Notes: a model not told the origin generated them from the sequence alone. A stretch of DNA of 64,000 nt from Comamonadaceae bacterium UBA2121 (GCA_002331385.1 DCYB01000001.1:434001-498000), one strand, 5' to 3'. Counted from the stretch's first letter, positions 35,832-44,662 are shown. A program made the numbers and translations.

Positions 35832-37925
35832 ATGAGTTCCAATTTCCCTGCTCACGGCCGCGCCGAAAGACCTGTCCAAGAACACGAGGTGGCGCACGAC
35901 CATGCACATGATCATCCACATGCCCATGCGCACCCCCACGCGCCGGCGACAAAAAAACGCGCACCCGCCCCTGCCATCGGTTGCGGCGCCTGCTGCGGCG
36001 GCACCAGCCATGCCCATGCAGAAGGGGATGATGACGACCACGCAGGCCACGACCACGGCGTGCTGCCCAGTTGGCAACGCATCATCGCCGCGCTGGTCGT
36101 TGCGCTGGGGGCCGAAGTCTGCCATTGGTTCGAACTGCAATATGTCGGCATGGCGCTGGCCATCGTGGCCATCGCGCTTTCCGGGCTCGGCGTCTACAAG
36201 GCAGGCATTCAAAGCCTGCTGAACCTCAAGCTCGGCATACACGCGCTCATGGCCGTTGCCGTGACTGGCGCCTTCCTCATCGGCCAATGGCCCGAAGCGG
36301 CCATGGTGATGGCCCTTTATGCCGCCGCCGAACGCATCGAAGACCAGGCCTTGGACCGCGCACGCAACGCGATCCGCAGCCTGCTCGACCTCGCGCCGGA
36401 AACCGCCGAAGTGCTGCAAGCCGACGGCAGTCTGCACAAGCAGCCCGTCGATCAAATCACGCTGGGCGCCACCGTGCGCATCGCACCCGGCGCGCGCGTG
36501 CCGCTTGACGGCACCGTCACCCGAGGCGAAAGCGCCGTCGATCAGGCGCCCATCACCGGCGAAAGCCAGCTCGCAGACAAAGCCGTGGGCGATGCGCTCT
36601 ACGCAGGCAGCGTCAACCAGAACGGCGAACTGCACATGCAAGTCACCGCGCCACCGGACGACTCCCTGCTCGCTCGCATCGTTCACGCCGTGGAAGAAGC
36701 GCAGGCCTCGCGCGCACCCACGCAACGCTTCGTGGACCGGTTCGCGCAGATCTACACGCCCATCGTCTTCGTGCTCGCACTGTTGCTGGCCGTGCTGGCA
36801 CCACTCGTGGCAGGCTGGAGCTGGCACGACGCCATCTATCAGGCCTTGGCCCTGCTCGTCATCGCCTGCCCCTGCGCGCTGGTTATCTCCACGCCCGTCA
36901 CCGTGGTGAGCGCCCTCACCGCCGCCGCCAAACGCGGCATCCTGATCAAAGGCGGCAGCGCGCTGGAACAAGCCCGCACGCTGCGCGTGATCGCGCTCGA
37001 CAAAACCGGCACGCTCACCACCGGCCGCCCCAGTCTGGTCGAATGGCAGGCACTGGCCGCAGGCGACGAAGCCGACAGCGCACACGTCGCATGGCAACTC
37101 GCCAGCCGCTCGGACCATCCCGTCTCACGCGCCATCGCCCAAGGGCTGGCACCTACGCTGCCCGCCCACCTGGAGCACACCGCCGAAGACATCCAGGCTC
37201 TGCCCGGTCGCGGCGTAGAAGGCCGCGTCTACGGCCGCCGCCATGTGCTGGGCAACCTGCGCATGGTGCGCGAAATGCACCTGTCCAGCCCCGAACTGGA
37301 AGCGCAACTCGCCCTCCACGAACAGCAAGGCCGCACCGTCACCCTGCTGGCGCACGACAACGCCGTGCTCGCCCTCTTCGCCGTGTCCGACCAACTGCGC
37401 GCCACATCCAGTGAAGCCGTGGCCGAACTCAAGGCCGTGGGCGTGCAACCCATCGTCCTGAGCGGAGACAACCCCGCCACCGTTCAGGCCGTGGCACGCG
37501 AGGCCGGCATCGAAGACGCCCGAGGCGGCCTCCTGCCGCAAGACAAACTCGACATCCTCGCCCAACTGCAACAACAAAAAGGCCCCACCGCCATGACCGG
37601 CGACGGCATCAACGACGCCCCCGCCCTCGCCAAAGCCGACGTCGGCTTCGCCATGGGCGGCGCCCACTCCACCGGCATGGCCATGGAAACCGCAGCCATC
37701 GTCCTCATGAACGACGACCTGCGCCGCATCCCCGAAACCATCCGCCTCTCCCGCGACGCCCACCGCGTGCTCTGGCAAAACATCAGCCTCGCCCTCGGCA
37801 TCAAGGTAATCTTCTTCGCCCTCGCCCTCATGGGCATGGCCACCATGTGGATGGCCGTCGTCGCCGACATGGGAGTAAGCCTGCTGGTGGTGGCGAATGG
37901 ATTGCGGTTGAGGAAGTGGAGGTGA
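35832..37925 (+). CDS. cadA: P1B-type heavy-metal (Cd/Zn/Pb) translocating ATPase
   Basis: The 697-residue pump has the metal motif CPC at about 346-348, the phosphorylation site DKTGT (Asp390), TGES and the hinge GDGINDAP (about 590). It exports Cd2+, Zn2+ or Pb2+ from the cytoplasm. In place of a folded HMA domain the N terminus is His-rich (AHDHAHDHPHAHAHPH, about 21-36), followed by CGACC (51-55) and a second His/Asp patch. This is probably a flexible metal-binding tail. Control by the divergent CadR-type gene is expected. Confidence 0.9.
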   Translation: MSSNFPAHGRAERPVQEHEVAHDHAHDHPHAHAHPHAPATKKRAPAPAIGCGACCGGTSHAHAEGDDDDHAGHDHGVLPSWQRIIAALVVALGAEVCHWFELQYVGMALAIVAIALSGLGVYKAGIQSLLNLKLGIHALMAVAVTGAFLIGQWPEAAMVMALYAAAERIEDQALDRARNAIRSLLDLAPETAEVLQADGSLHKQPVDQITLGATVRIAPGARVPLDGTVTRGESAVDQAPITGESQLADKAVGDALYAGSVNQNGELHMQVTAPPDDSLLARIVHAVEEAQASRAPTQRFVDRFAQIYTPIVFVLALLLAVLAPLVAGWSWHDAIYQALALLVIACPCALVISTPVTVVSALTAAAKRGILIKGGSALEQARTLRVIALDKTGTLTTGRPSLVEWQALAAGDEADSAHVAWQLASRSDHPVSRAIAQGLAPTLPAHLEHTAEDIQALPGRGVEGRVYGRRHVLGNLRMVREMHLSSPELEAQLALHEQQGRTVTLLAHDNAVLALFAVSDQLRATSSEAVAELKAVGVQPIVLSGDNPATVQAVAREAGIEDARGGLLPQDKLDILAQLQQQKGPTAMTGDGINDAPALAKADVGFAMGGAHSTGMAMETAAIVLMNDDLRRIPETIRLSRDAHRVLWQNISLALGIKVIFFALALMGMATMWMAVVADMGVSLLVVANGLRLRKWR

Positions 37926-38398
37926 GGAGAGGGTGTGGCGGGGAGTGGGTTCAAGGCTGATTCAGGCTGATTTGAGTCATTAACGGCCGACAGCAACGAT
38001 CAACACTAGCCGTTGTACGCAGCCAGCCTGAACGTCCTCTGCACCTTTGGTACCAGCCATTCGATTGCGCGGCTAACCACGTACCGGCGCGAGAAGCGCC
38101 TCTGCGCGCGCCCCAAGCTCGTGTCGACTCGAGGAGTCTTAAAGCACGATGATCCAAAGCAGCCGTCGGAGTACCAGTTCAGTGCGTTTTCGATTGAGGC
38201 ATGGATCGCGTGCCCCTAAGCTATAGTGGTTAATGAAGAACAAGCTCAGATTTAGGCGGCGTTTATACCCGTTTTTTCACGGCCCTTCGACCATAAGCCC
38301 AAGCTGCAAGCCATTTACACGAGAAAACGTCACCATAATATCCCGCACCGTCAGCTTTATCCCATAGGTTCGACGGTCTAAATTACGTTAGCTACTAT
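37926..38398. other. Gene-poor boundary of a lower-G+C island
   Basis: No convincing gene was seen. Base composition falls progressively from about 38150 onward (for example 38210-38400), marking the left side of an accessory region. Small open frames at 37951-38157 and 38013-38219 lack ribosome sites and recognisable features. No integrase, tRNA or flanking repeat was found here. Confidence 0.4.
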
Positions 38399-39136
38399 AT
38401 GCCCCGCAAGAGCAGCTCCTCATCAAACCCAACGCATGTACTCGATATCTCATCGTGGCAAGGCGGCGAATTGATCTCTAGCGTCGATGGCGAAGTGCGG
38501 TGTTATCTCGGATATAGATCCGAGCGGCAGCCCTTCAAGCTCCCTTGGTATGCCCCATCTGTAGCATTGCGAGATAAAGGCGGGCGTGACTCCCATCGAT
38601 TCGTGGAGTTGCGGGCAGGACTACTTCGCACAAGCTCACTCCCACGCACGGAGCAGCCTCAGAAATTGCTCACCGACCGATGGTTGGTTCTTCCGCGCGG
38701 AACAGACTCCTCCTTCGGCGTTATCGATCGCCAGACGAGACGCCTCGACGAAGAGTTGACGCGACGACTATTTGGTGGCACATGTGACGATATCGAATCA
38801 GTAGCGCAAGCTCTGGCTCGTGTAGTCGGACGCGGGTTTCACGAGATGATGCGGTTGCCACGAGTAACGTTCTCGAAGACACAAAGCAACAGTTGTGACC
38901 TGACGGGCTGTTTGATTCCAAAAAACTTTCCGTATTTGGCCTTTAATCAGTCCCAATACGCTTGGGGTCACGTTTCCCTATTTGGTTTTTATCGCTTGCT
39001 CGGATTTCTTTGCCCACCCCGGAGTGCGGTTCGCGACGCAATGGAGCGATCAGAACTGGCGGCCGGCGCTATAGACATGCTCGTCGAGGCCGGGAGTCAG
39101 TACGGTGAACCGCTTTCATACCCCAGTTATGAATGA
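38399..39136 (+). CDS. Hypothetical protein in accessory island
   Basis: The 245-residue predicted protein is not recognised. It has no signal peptide or membrane helix. There is a Ser-rich start (PRKSSSSSNP), a beta-type N-terminal half (HVLDISSWQGGELISS, DGEVRCYLGYRSE) and a helical middle (RRLDEELTRRLFGG, VAQALARVVGRGFHEMM). A Cys pair, SCDLTGC, is near residue 168. Base composition is closer to 50-55% G+C than its neighbours. No clear ribosome site precedes ATG 38399, so the start is uncertain. Its length without stops and even codon use support a real gene. Confidence 0.55.
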   Translation: MPRKSSSSSNPTHVLDISSWQGGELISSVDGEVRCYLGYRSERQPFKLPWYAPSVALRDKGGRDSHRFVELRAGLLRTSSLPRTEQPQKLLTDRWLVLPRGTDSSFGVIDRQTRRLDEELTRRLFGGTCDDIESVAQALARVVGRGFHEMMRLPRVTFSKTQSNSCDLTGCLIPKNFPYLAFNQSQYAWGHVSLFGFYRLLGFLCPPRSAVRDAMERSELAAGAIDMLVEAGSQYGEPLSYPSYE

Positions 39137-39386
39137 CAGCAAACCTTTTCATCGAGAGGACGCTCTCCAGCAAGCTGAACAGGGCTTCTCATGACAAACG
39201 TTGAACGACCGCTTCTCAAGTTCTCCGCCACCCGCTCCTGGCCGGTAGTACCAATTCACGGACGTCGCCGACAGCTAACTTATCCGGCTAAGCTCGCGTA
39301 TCGGGGGGCTACTTCTTGACGCTCGTACATTCGCACTACCGGCTAGGAACTGCCTGTCATGACTGTTTGCTATCAAGGAAACTGGC
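39137..39386. other. Intergenic, island interior
   Basis: No gene is seen between the hypothetical protein and the end of the convergent XRE gene. The segment contains one copy of a 13-bp sequence, GGCCGGTAGTACC (39240-39252), that recurs at 40616-40628 on the other side of the XRE gene. Confidence 0.35.
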
Positions 39387-40370
39387 TTAGTCTGCTAGCC
39401 CGTCGCGTACCGCAGCAGCGCGATTGCTATCCTCAAGCATGTGCGTGGGAACGGTTAGGTACTCAAGCGCGCTAAAGTTAACCATTACTGAATGATGATA
39501 GCCGCCTGCGCTGCCGCAGCATAGGTGCAGCATTTCACTGTCTTCGACGCTTCCCTGTTCCAGTATGGATAGAACGTCGCTCAAATCGGCGCCGTCACTG
39601 CAAGGCATCCCGCGGCGCGGTGCATTTTCGACTTGCCAGAACATATGTGTGGCAAGCAGTTTGTAAGTGCACGAGTCTTCGGAATTTAACGCACGCTTGA
39701 CCTGATTACGAATGTCGGCTGGCATATTGTGTTCAAGATCGCAATAACTCACGGCTCGCCAGAATTCACTGGGAAGGCACAAAGTCCGGCCAGCCAAAGC
39801 GTCCACAGGGTCGCAGCCATCATCAGCTTTCGGGTCAGTAAATCGATGGTCGTCGGTGGACGCAATGCCGCGAACTGCCACACCGTAGCGGCTATGCTCG
39901 GGCCCGAAAGCACCCACGGCGTCACTCGAGAAGTGCAGATCAGAGATTGCCGATTTGCGTAGGTACACCGTTCGGTTGTCGAGCGTCTCAGATGCCAGTG
40001 TTGACATGCTTCGCTCATCGAACTGCGCATAGATACGCGAACGGGCGACCTCGTTTACTGACACCATCAGGGGCCGACCGCCGCTTTTGAAATGAACAGC
40101 GACCTCGCCGAAGTAGTCATGTCCGTCGTTCGCTTTATGCTCATCATTATGATCCGGCAATTTCGGTGCAATCAACGCGCACCGTGGATCTGCGGCGCTG
40201 ATCAGGATGCCAAGCACTGTTGATAGAAGCGAAGCCTTCTCGTCCGGAATCGCGGCCTTGCCTGTTTCCCAACGAGCGAGTGTCGCCTGATTAACACCTA
40301 CCTGCTCGGCGAGTTGAACTTGAGTGAGCTTGAGCGCCTTGCGAGCGCGGCGGAGGATTGAGTCTGGCAA
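39387..40370 (-). CDS. XRE-family transcriptional regulator with a large unknown C-terminal domain
   Basis: The 327-residue protein opens with a Cro/C1-type helix-turn-helix (KLTQVQLAEQVGVNQATLARWETGKAAIP, about residues 14-42). About 250 residues of unrecognised domain follow, with scattered Cys (for example CCGS near 284) and segments such as SGGRPLMVSVNEVARSRIYAQF. The start is TTG 40370, supported by AAGGA seven bases upstream; an overlapping ATG is out of frame. The promoter and paired operators just upstream suggest autoregulation. The C-terminal domain might sense a ligand. A phage, ICE or toxin-antitoxin link is possible but unproven. Confidence 0.75.
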   Translation of the reverse strand: MPDSILRRARKALKLTQVQLAEQVGVNQATLARWETGKAAIPDEKASLLSTVLGILISAADPRCALIAPKLPDHNDEHKANDGHDYFGEVAVHFKSGGRPLMVSVNEVARSRIYAQFDERSMSTLASETLDNRTVYLRKSAISDLHFSSDAVGAFGPEHSRYGVAVRGIASTDDHRFTDPKADDGCDPVDALAGRTLCLPSEFWRAVSYCDLEHNMPADIRNQVKRALNSEDSCTYKLLATHMFWQVENAPRRGMPCSDGADLSDVLSILEQGSVEDSEMLHLCCGSAGGYHHSVMVNFSALEYLTVPTHMLEDSNRAAAVRDGLAD

Positions 40371-40396
40371 TTGCTCATCCTTTTAAAAATAAAAAT

Positions 40397-40431
40397 ATGC
40401 GCATCATATGCGCATGCAAATCAAAAATCAA
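40397..40431 (-). promoter_or_regulatory. Promoter with two palindromic operators for the XRE gene
   Basis: On the minus strand a -35 TTGATT (40426-40431), a 17-base spacer and a -10 TATGAT (40403-40408) form a good sigma70 promoter. Two copies of the perfect palindrome ATGCGCAT (40397-40404 and 40408-40415) overlap the -10 with centres 11 bases apart, one helical turn. They are natural binding sites for the dimeric regulator encoded 27 bases downstream. Confidence 0.75.
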
Positions 40432-40432
40432 C

Positions 40433-40449
40433 GTACTTAACATAAGTAC
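40433..40449. repeat. Perfect inverted repeat upstream of the XRE promoter
   Basis: GTACTT (40433-40438) and AAGTAC (40444-40449) are separated by five bases, directly upstream of the -35. It could be a second regulator site or an upstream operator. No T run follows, so it is not a terminator. Confidence 0.5.
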
Positions 40450-40894
40450 GACGGCACTTCAATGCCAGCGACACGGACCGGCCATCCAACCTAATTTGCT
40501 TGTAGGACCAGCGCATCCTTTCGAGCCATCCCGCTAAAAGAGTCTCCGAGGGTGTCATGAAGGAGCCAGTGAGCAATCGTGGACGCAAAGATCGGCCCAA
40601 TAGACGTCATTTCGGGGCCGGTAGTACCTGTTCATGAACCCTGGGAGCGGACTGCCAGAAACCTATCGATCAGCAACGGACCGTTACTGTCCCCTGCTCA
40701 CCTGAAACCCGCCATTGGGCAGTCGTAAGCATCAATGCTCGGACAGCCCTTATGGAGCGGTGACCGATAGGTCTCGAAACAGCCACGAGTAGCAGCAACC
40801 GCTGTAAAGCAGCCTTCCCCAACAACCAACCCGCACGACACAGCCCCCACACACCCCCAACGGAACTTCCCACCATAACCGCTATCATTCACCC
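40450..40894. other. Non-coding stretch with internal repeats
   Basis: No credible gene was found. Internal symmetry includes ACCTATCG (40661-40668) with its inverse CGATAGGT (40765-40772). There is a near-palindrome AACGGACCGTT (40675-40685) and direct repeats of GGAGCGG (40644-40650, 40754-40760). The second GGCCGGTAGTACC copy lies at 40616-40628. This could be a decayed mobile element or an untranslated structured element. Confidence 0.35.
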
Positions 40895-41320
40895 ATGCGT
40901 CGCATTTCCTCCTTCGTTCTGGTTTTTCTGCTGGTCCTGCGTGGCCTGCTGGGGGATGCCATGGCGTTGGGAGTGGTACCTATGACGATCGGATCTGGCG
41001 CCAGTGCGCATGGTTCTGCCGAAGTGCATCTGTTGACTGCCGAGGAGCACCACCACGGTGACTCATCTGCGCAAACTGGCTCTGGCTTGCATGTGGGGCA
41101 TTGTGCCGACGCTGCCGGTGCGGCGTCGCACGATTGTGGCGGGGGCGATTCGGGGCATGCTGTTGTGTGTTCGGCTTGCGATATTTGCCATTCGTCGATG
41201 TTTGCATCGCACCTGCAGGCGTCGATGCATGCTGCCGGACTGCAGGTTCTTCATTCACGTTTAGGCGCTGCGTTTGTCGACGCGCACGCTGCACAGGTGG
41301 TCAAGCCACCCATCTCCTGA
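40895..41320 (+). CDS. Cys/His-rich periplasmic protein of the copper cluster (CopL/DUF2946-like)
   Basis: The 141-residue protein has an N-terminal signal or membrane segment (RRISSFVLVFLLVLRGLLGDAMAL). It is dense in His and Cys: EEHHHGDS, HVGHC, HDCGGG and the cluster CSACDICHSSM (about 92-102). Such proteins stand at the head of copper-resistance operons (CopL of Xanthomonas; DUF2946 relatives) and probably bind Cu in the periplasm or have a regulatory role. The family name is uncertain; the metal-binding character and context are clear. Confidence 0.65.
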   Translation: MRRISSFVLVFLLVLRGLLGDAMALGVVPMTIGSGASAHGSAEVHLLTAEEHHHGDSSAQTGSGLHVGHCADAAGAASHDCGGGDSGHAVVCSACDICHSSMFASHLQASMHAAGLQVLHSRLGAAFVDAHAAQVVKPPIS

Positions 41321-41423
41321 GCACTTACACCCTAGGTGCGTCCGAAATTTGGTCTATCCCGCCGCAAGGCGCGTTGGTGCACATGCTTCGGTCGCTGTGT
41401 AAGTCTTGCTTTGGGAGAAGTTC

Positions 41424-41813
41424 ATGCGCATTGCGCACCTCCACCTATTTCTTTGCAAACCCTTGTTTGCAGCACCATCGCTGCTGACGCTTTCCCTGGG
41501 CTGCGCGTTGGGTCTGCCTGCGGCGGCTCAGGGTTCTGAGGCTTCTGCGTCGCTATCGGCCCTGGATGCGCATGCACCAAGTGCGCCGCTCACGCACACT
41601 CCGATCACGGCGAGTGGCAGCATCGTCCACACGCCCGGAGACTGGGCGGCCGCGAATGCGGCTGTGGGCGAGTTCCCGCGTGGGCACGCGGACATCGTCC
41701 AGTGGGAGCGCCGCGCAGCTTCCGGCCACGCTGCTGATGACCATCCTGCGCATGGACACGCGCCAGCCATGCCGCAACAGCACCACCATTCGCATGGAGG
41801 TGCCAAGCCATGA
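41424..41813 (+). CDS. His-rich secreted protein of the copper cluster, unrecognised
   Basis: ATG 41424 follows GGGAGAAG. The 129-residue protein has a signal peptide (to about residue 30, LPAAAQG). The middle is low in complexity and rich in Ala/His/Thr (HAPSAPLTHTPITASGS), followed by HTPGDWAAANAAVGEFPRGH. The tail is strongly His-rich (ADDHPAHGHAP, QQHHHSHGG). It probably binds metal. The stop overlaps the start of the TolC-like gene (ATGA), so the two are made together. Confidence 0.65.
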   Translation: MRIAHLHLFLCKPLFAAPSLLTLSLGCALGLPAAAQGSEASASLSALDAHAPSAPLTHTPITASGSIVHTPGDWAAANAAVGEFPRGHADIVQWERRAASGHAADDHPAHGHAPAMPQQHHHSHGGAKP

Positions 41814-43255
41814 GTCGTCCGCTTTACCTTTCTTTGTCGACGCTGTGCGCAGCGTTGTTGCTGGCTGGCTGCGCTGCCGTGTCACCCGATGGACTGCGCG
41901 GCGATGTGCAGGCGCAGACGCAAGGGCGCTTGCCAGCGGATGCACAACTGGCCTCGTCCAACGCGCAGTCCCGAGCCGAAGCGCAGCAACGCATTGCGCA
42001 ATGGCTGCAAGCGCCTGTGGATGCGGACACCGCAGTGCGCATCGCGCTGCTGAACAACCCGACATTGCAAGCGCAGTTGGCCGATCTCGCTGCGCAGGAT
42101 GCGGAGCGCGCACAGAGCCTCACGCTGTTCAATCCCAGTCTGACTTTGGGCCGTTTCGTCAACGGGCACGAGCGAGAGATTGAGCGGCAGTTGAGCTTCG
42201 GTCTGGTCCAACTCATCACCTTGCCATGGCGTTCGCGCTGGCTTGGCTGGCAGATGGAGCGCGCCACGCTGACCGCCGCGCAGCACACTCTGGTGCTGGC
42301 CGCCGATACGCGCCGCGCGTGGTTGCGTGCCGTGGCTGCGCAGCAGGTGCTGACGGCGCAGGAGCAGATGAACGAGTCTGCGCAATTGGGGGCTGAGTTG
42401 GCGCGCCGCATGGCGCAGGCGGGCAACTTCAGCAAGCTGCAGCAAGCACGCGAAATGGCCATTCAACAGGACGCAGCGGCGCAACTCGCACGCGCTCGGC
42501 TAAACGCCATGGTGGCGCGCGAGCAGCTTGCGCAGTGGCTTGGTGTGTGGGGCACGCAGGCCGAGATCCGCCTGCCGGAGCAGTTGCCGCCCTTGCCTGC
42601 CAGCGCGCAGGATTTGCGCTCTGGCGACGATGCCGAGGCCACGGCGCTGCGCGAACGGCTGGACCTGCGCGCGCTGCGCCGCGATCTGGACGTGACCGCT
42701 GATCGCGGCGGCTGGGCTGGCGTGGGTGCTGTGTTTGGCGACATCGGCCTGAGCTATTCGCGCAACACCGCCACAGACCGGGCCACTGGCCACGATGACG
42801 TGACACGCGGCTGGGAGATGGAACTGCCTTTGCCCGTTTTTGATTGGGGCGGCAGCGCCTCCGCGCGTGCGCGCGCCGACGTGCAACGCAGCGCCGCACA
42901 ACTGCAAGCCAACGCCCTGCGCGCTCGCAGCGAAGCGCGCACCAGTTGGGCGCGCTATCGCACGGCGTGGGACCTGGCCCATCAGCAGCAGGCCGAAGTA
43001 TTGCCACTCGCGCGACTGGTGCAGGACGAAACCGTGCTGCGCTACAACGGCATGTTCTCCAGCGTGTGGGACCTGCTCGCACAGGCACGCACCACCACGC
43101 AGGCCGTGGTGAATGCGACCGAAGCGCAGCGCGATTTCTGGCTCGCCGAAACCGACATGCAATTGGCACTCACCGGCACGTCACCGGGAGATGCGCTAGC
43201 CGCCGTCGCCACGCCCTCACGCGCCAACACCAACCCACCACCACAGAGCCACTGA
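41810..43255 (+). CDS. TolC-family outer-membrane lipoprotein of the copper cluster
   Basis: The 481-residue protein has a lipobox LLLAGC (Cys21) and OEP-type helices. VRIALLNNPTLQAQLADLAAQDAERAQ lies near residue 78, LTLGRFVNGHERE near 120, and ELPLPVFDWGGSASARARAD (the strand-turn typical of the second OEP repeat) near 338. It probably forms an outer-membrane channel for copper export, as CusC does, but no RND pump or adaptor is encoded next to it. It precedes the multicopper oxidase by one base. Confidence 0.85.
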   Translation: MSRPLYLSLSTLCAALLLAGCAAVSPDGLRGDVQAQTQGRLPADAQLASSNAQSRAEAQQRIAQWLQAPVDADTAVRIALLNNPTLQAQLADLAAQDAERAQSLTLFNPSLTLGRFVNGHEREIERQLSFGLVQLITLPWRSRWLGWQMERATLTAAQHTLVLAADTRRAWLRAVAAQQVLTAQEQMNESAQLGAELARRMAQAGNFSKLQQAREMAIQQDAAAQLARARLNAMVAREQLAQWLGVWGTQAEIRLPEQLPPLPASAQDLRSGDDAEATALRERLDLRALRRDLDVTADRGGWAGVGAVFGDIGLSYSRNTATDRATGHDDVTRGWEMELPLPVFDWGGSASARARADVQRSAAQLQANALRARSEARTSWARYRTAWDLAHQQQAEVLPLARLVQDETVLRYNGMFSSVWDLLAQARTTTQAVVNATEAQRDFWLAETDMQLALTGTSPGDALAAVATPSRANTNPPPQSH

Positions 43256-43256
43256 C

Positions 43257-44642
43257 ATGCAACGCCGCTCTTTTTTCACCGGCGCTGCCACGGCAGTGGC
43301 CGCCGCATCGGTCAGCCGTGTCGCCATGGCCGCATTGCCAGAACCCGCCTCACAATCCACGCCGGACACCGCCGCGCCTTTGGTGCCGCCCAATGGCAGA
43401 CCGTATCGCCCGGTGGTCACGCTCAACGGCTGGACCACGCCCTGGCGCATGCACAACGGCGTGAAGGAGTTCCACCTCGTGGCCGAGCCGGTCGTGCGCG
43501 AAGTGGCACCCGGTTTCGTCGTCAACATGTGGGGCTACAACGGCCAGAGCCCCGGCCCGACGATCGAAGTGGTCGAGGGCGATCAGGTGCGCATCTTCGT
43601 CACCAACCGTCTGCCCGAACACACCACCATCCATTGGCACGGCCAGCGCCTGCCCAACGGCATGGATGGCGTCGGCGGCCTCACGCAACCGCACATTGCA
43701 CCGGGTAAGACCTTTGTGTACGAGTTCACCGCGCGCCGCCCCGGCACATTCATGTACCACCCGCACGCAGACGAGATGACGCAGATGGCGATGGGCATGA
43801 TGGGCCTGTGGATCACGCACCCCAAAGGCACGCATCCGCTGATTGCCAACGTGGATCGCGACTATGCGTTCTTGCTCTCCGCGTTCGACGTGGAGCCCGG
43901 CACGCGCACGCCGCGGGTGAACGAGATGACGGACTTCAACATCTGGACCTTCAACAGCCGCGTGTTCCCCGCCATCGATCCGTTGGTGGCGCGCCAGAAC
44001 GACCGCGTGCGCATTCGCGTGGGCAACCTCACGATGACCAATCACCCCATCCACGTACACGGCCACGAGTTTGAAGTGACCGGCACCGACGGCGGCCCGG
44101 TGCCCCGCTCTGCGCGCTGGCCCGAGGTCACTACCGACGTGGCTGTGGGGCAGATGCGGCAAGTGGAATTCATCGCCAACGAGCTGGGCGACTGGGCGCT
44201 GCATTGCCACAAGAGCCACCACACCATGGGCGCGATGGGCCATGACGTGCCCACGATGATTGGCGTCGACCATCGCGGCCTGGTCGCCAGGATCCAGAAG
44301 ATCGTGCCCGACTACATGGTGATGGGCGAGCGCGGCATGGCCGACATGGGCGCAATGGAGATGCCCCTGCCCGACAACACCTTCCCCATGATGAGCGGCA
44401 CCGGTCCCTACGGCGCGCTCGAAATGGGCGGCATGTTCACCACGCTGAAAGTGCGCCAGCATCTGGGCGCAAACGACTATCGCGATCCCGGCTGGTTCAA
44501 GCACCCCGCCCACACCGTTGCCCGCGAATGGACTGGCGCGCCTCTGGACGCCACCGCGCCGCGCCAGACCACGCCCGGCCAAGCGCCCGGCGAGCCCAGC
44601 GTGCGCAAGCCCGGCGCAGCGTCCGGGCACGAACACCACTGA
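43257..44642 (+). CDS. Multicopper oxidase, CopA/CueO-like
   Basis: The 461-residue protein has a twin-arginine signal (RRSFFTGAATAV) so it is exported folded to the periplasm. Copper ligand motifs are present: HWHGQRLPNG (about 125), MYHPHADEM (about 168), HPIHVHGHEF (about 264) and HCHKSHHTMGAMGH (about 320). This gives one type-1 and one trinuclear centre. The C-terminal part is Met-rich (MVMGERGMADMGAMEM), as in cuprous oxidases that convert Cu(I) to Cu(II). It lies in an operon with TolC-like, DUF411 and CusF-like genes. Confidence 0.9.
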   Translation: MQRRSFFTGAATAVAAASVSRVAMAALPEPASQSTPDTAAPLVPPNGRPYRPVVTLNGWTTPWRMHNGVKEFHLVAEPVVREVAPGFVVNMWGYNGQSPGPTIEVVEGDQVRIFVTNRLPEHTTIHWHGQRLPNGMDGVGGLTQPHIAPGKTFVYEFTARRPGTFMYHPHADEMTQMAMGMMGLWITHPKGTHPLIANVDRDYAFLLSAFDVEPGTRTPRVNEMTDFNIWTFNSRVFPAIDPLVARQNDRVRIRVGNLTMTNHPIHVHGHEFEVTGTDGGPVPRSARWPEVTTDVAVGQMRQVEFIANELGDWALHCHKSHHTMGAMGHDVPTMIGVDHRGLVARIQKIVPDYMVMGERGMADMGAMEMPLPDNTFPMMSGTGPYGALEMGGMFTTLKVRQHLGANDYRDPGWFKHPAHTVAREWTGAPLDATAPRQTTPGQAPGEPSVRKPGAASGHEHH

Positions 44643-44662
44643 ATTATCAAGGAGCCTGCATC

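Noticed and set aside
37951..38219. Two short open frames (68 codons each, opposite strands) at the island edge
   Set aside because: Mutual overlap, no ribosome sites, no recognisable features.
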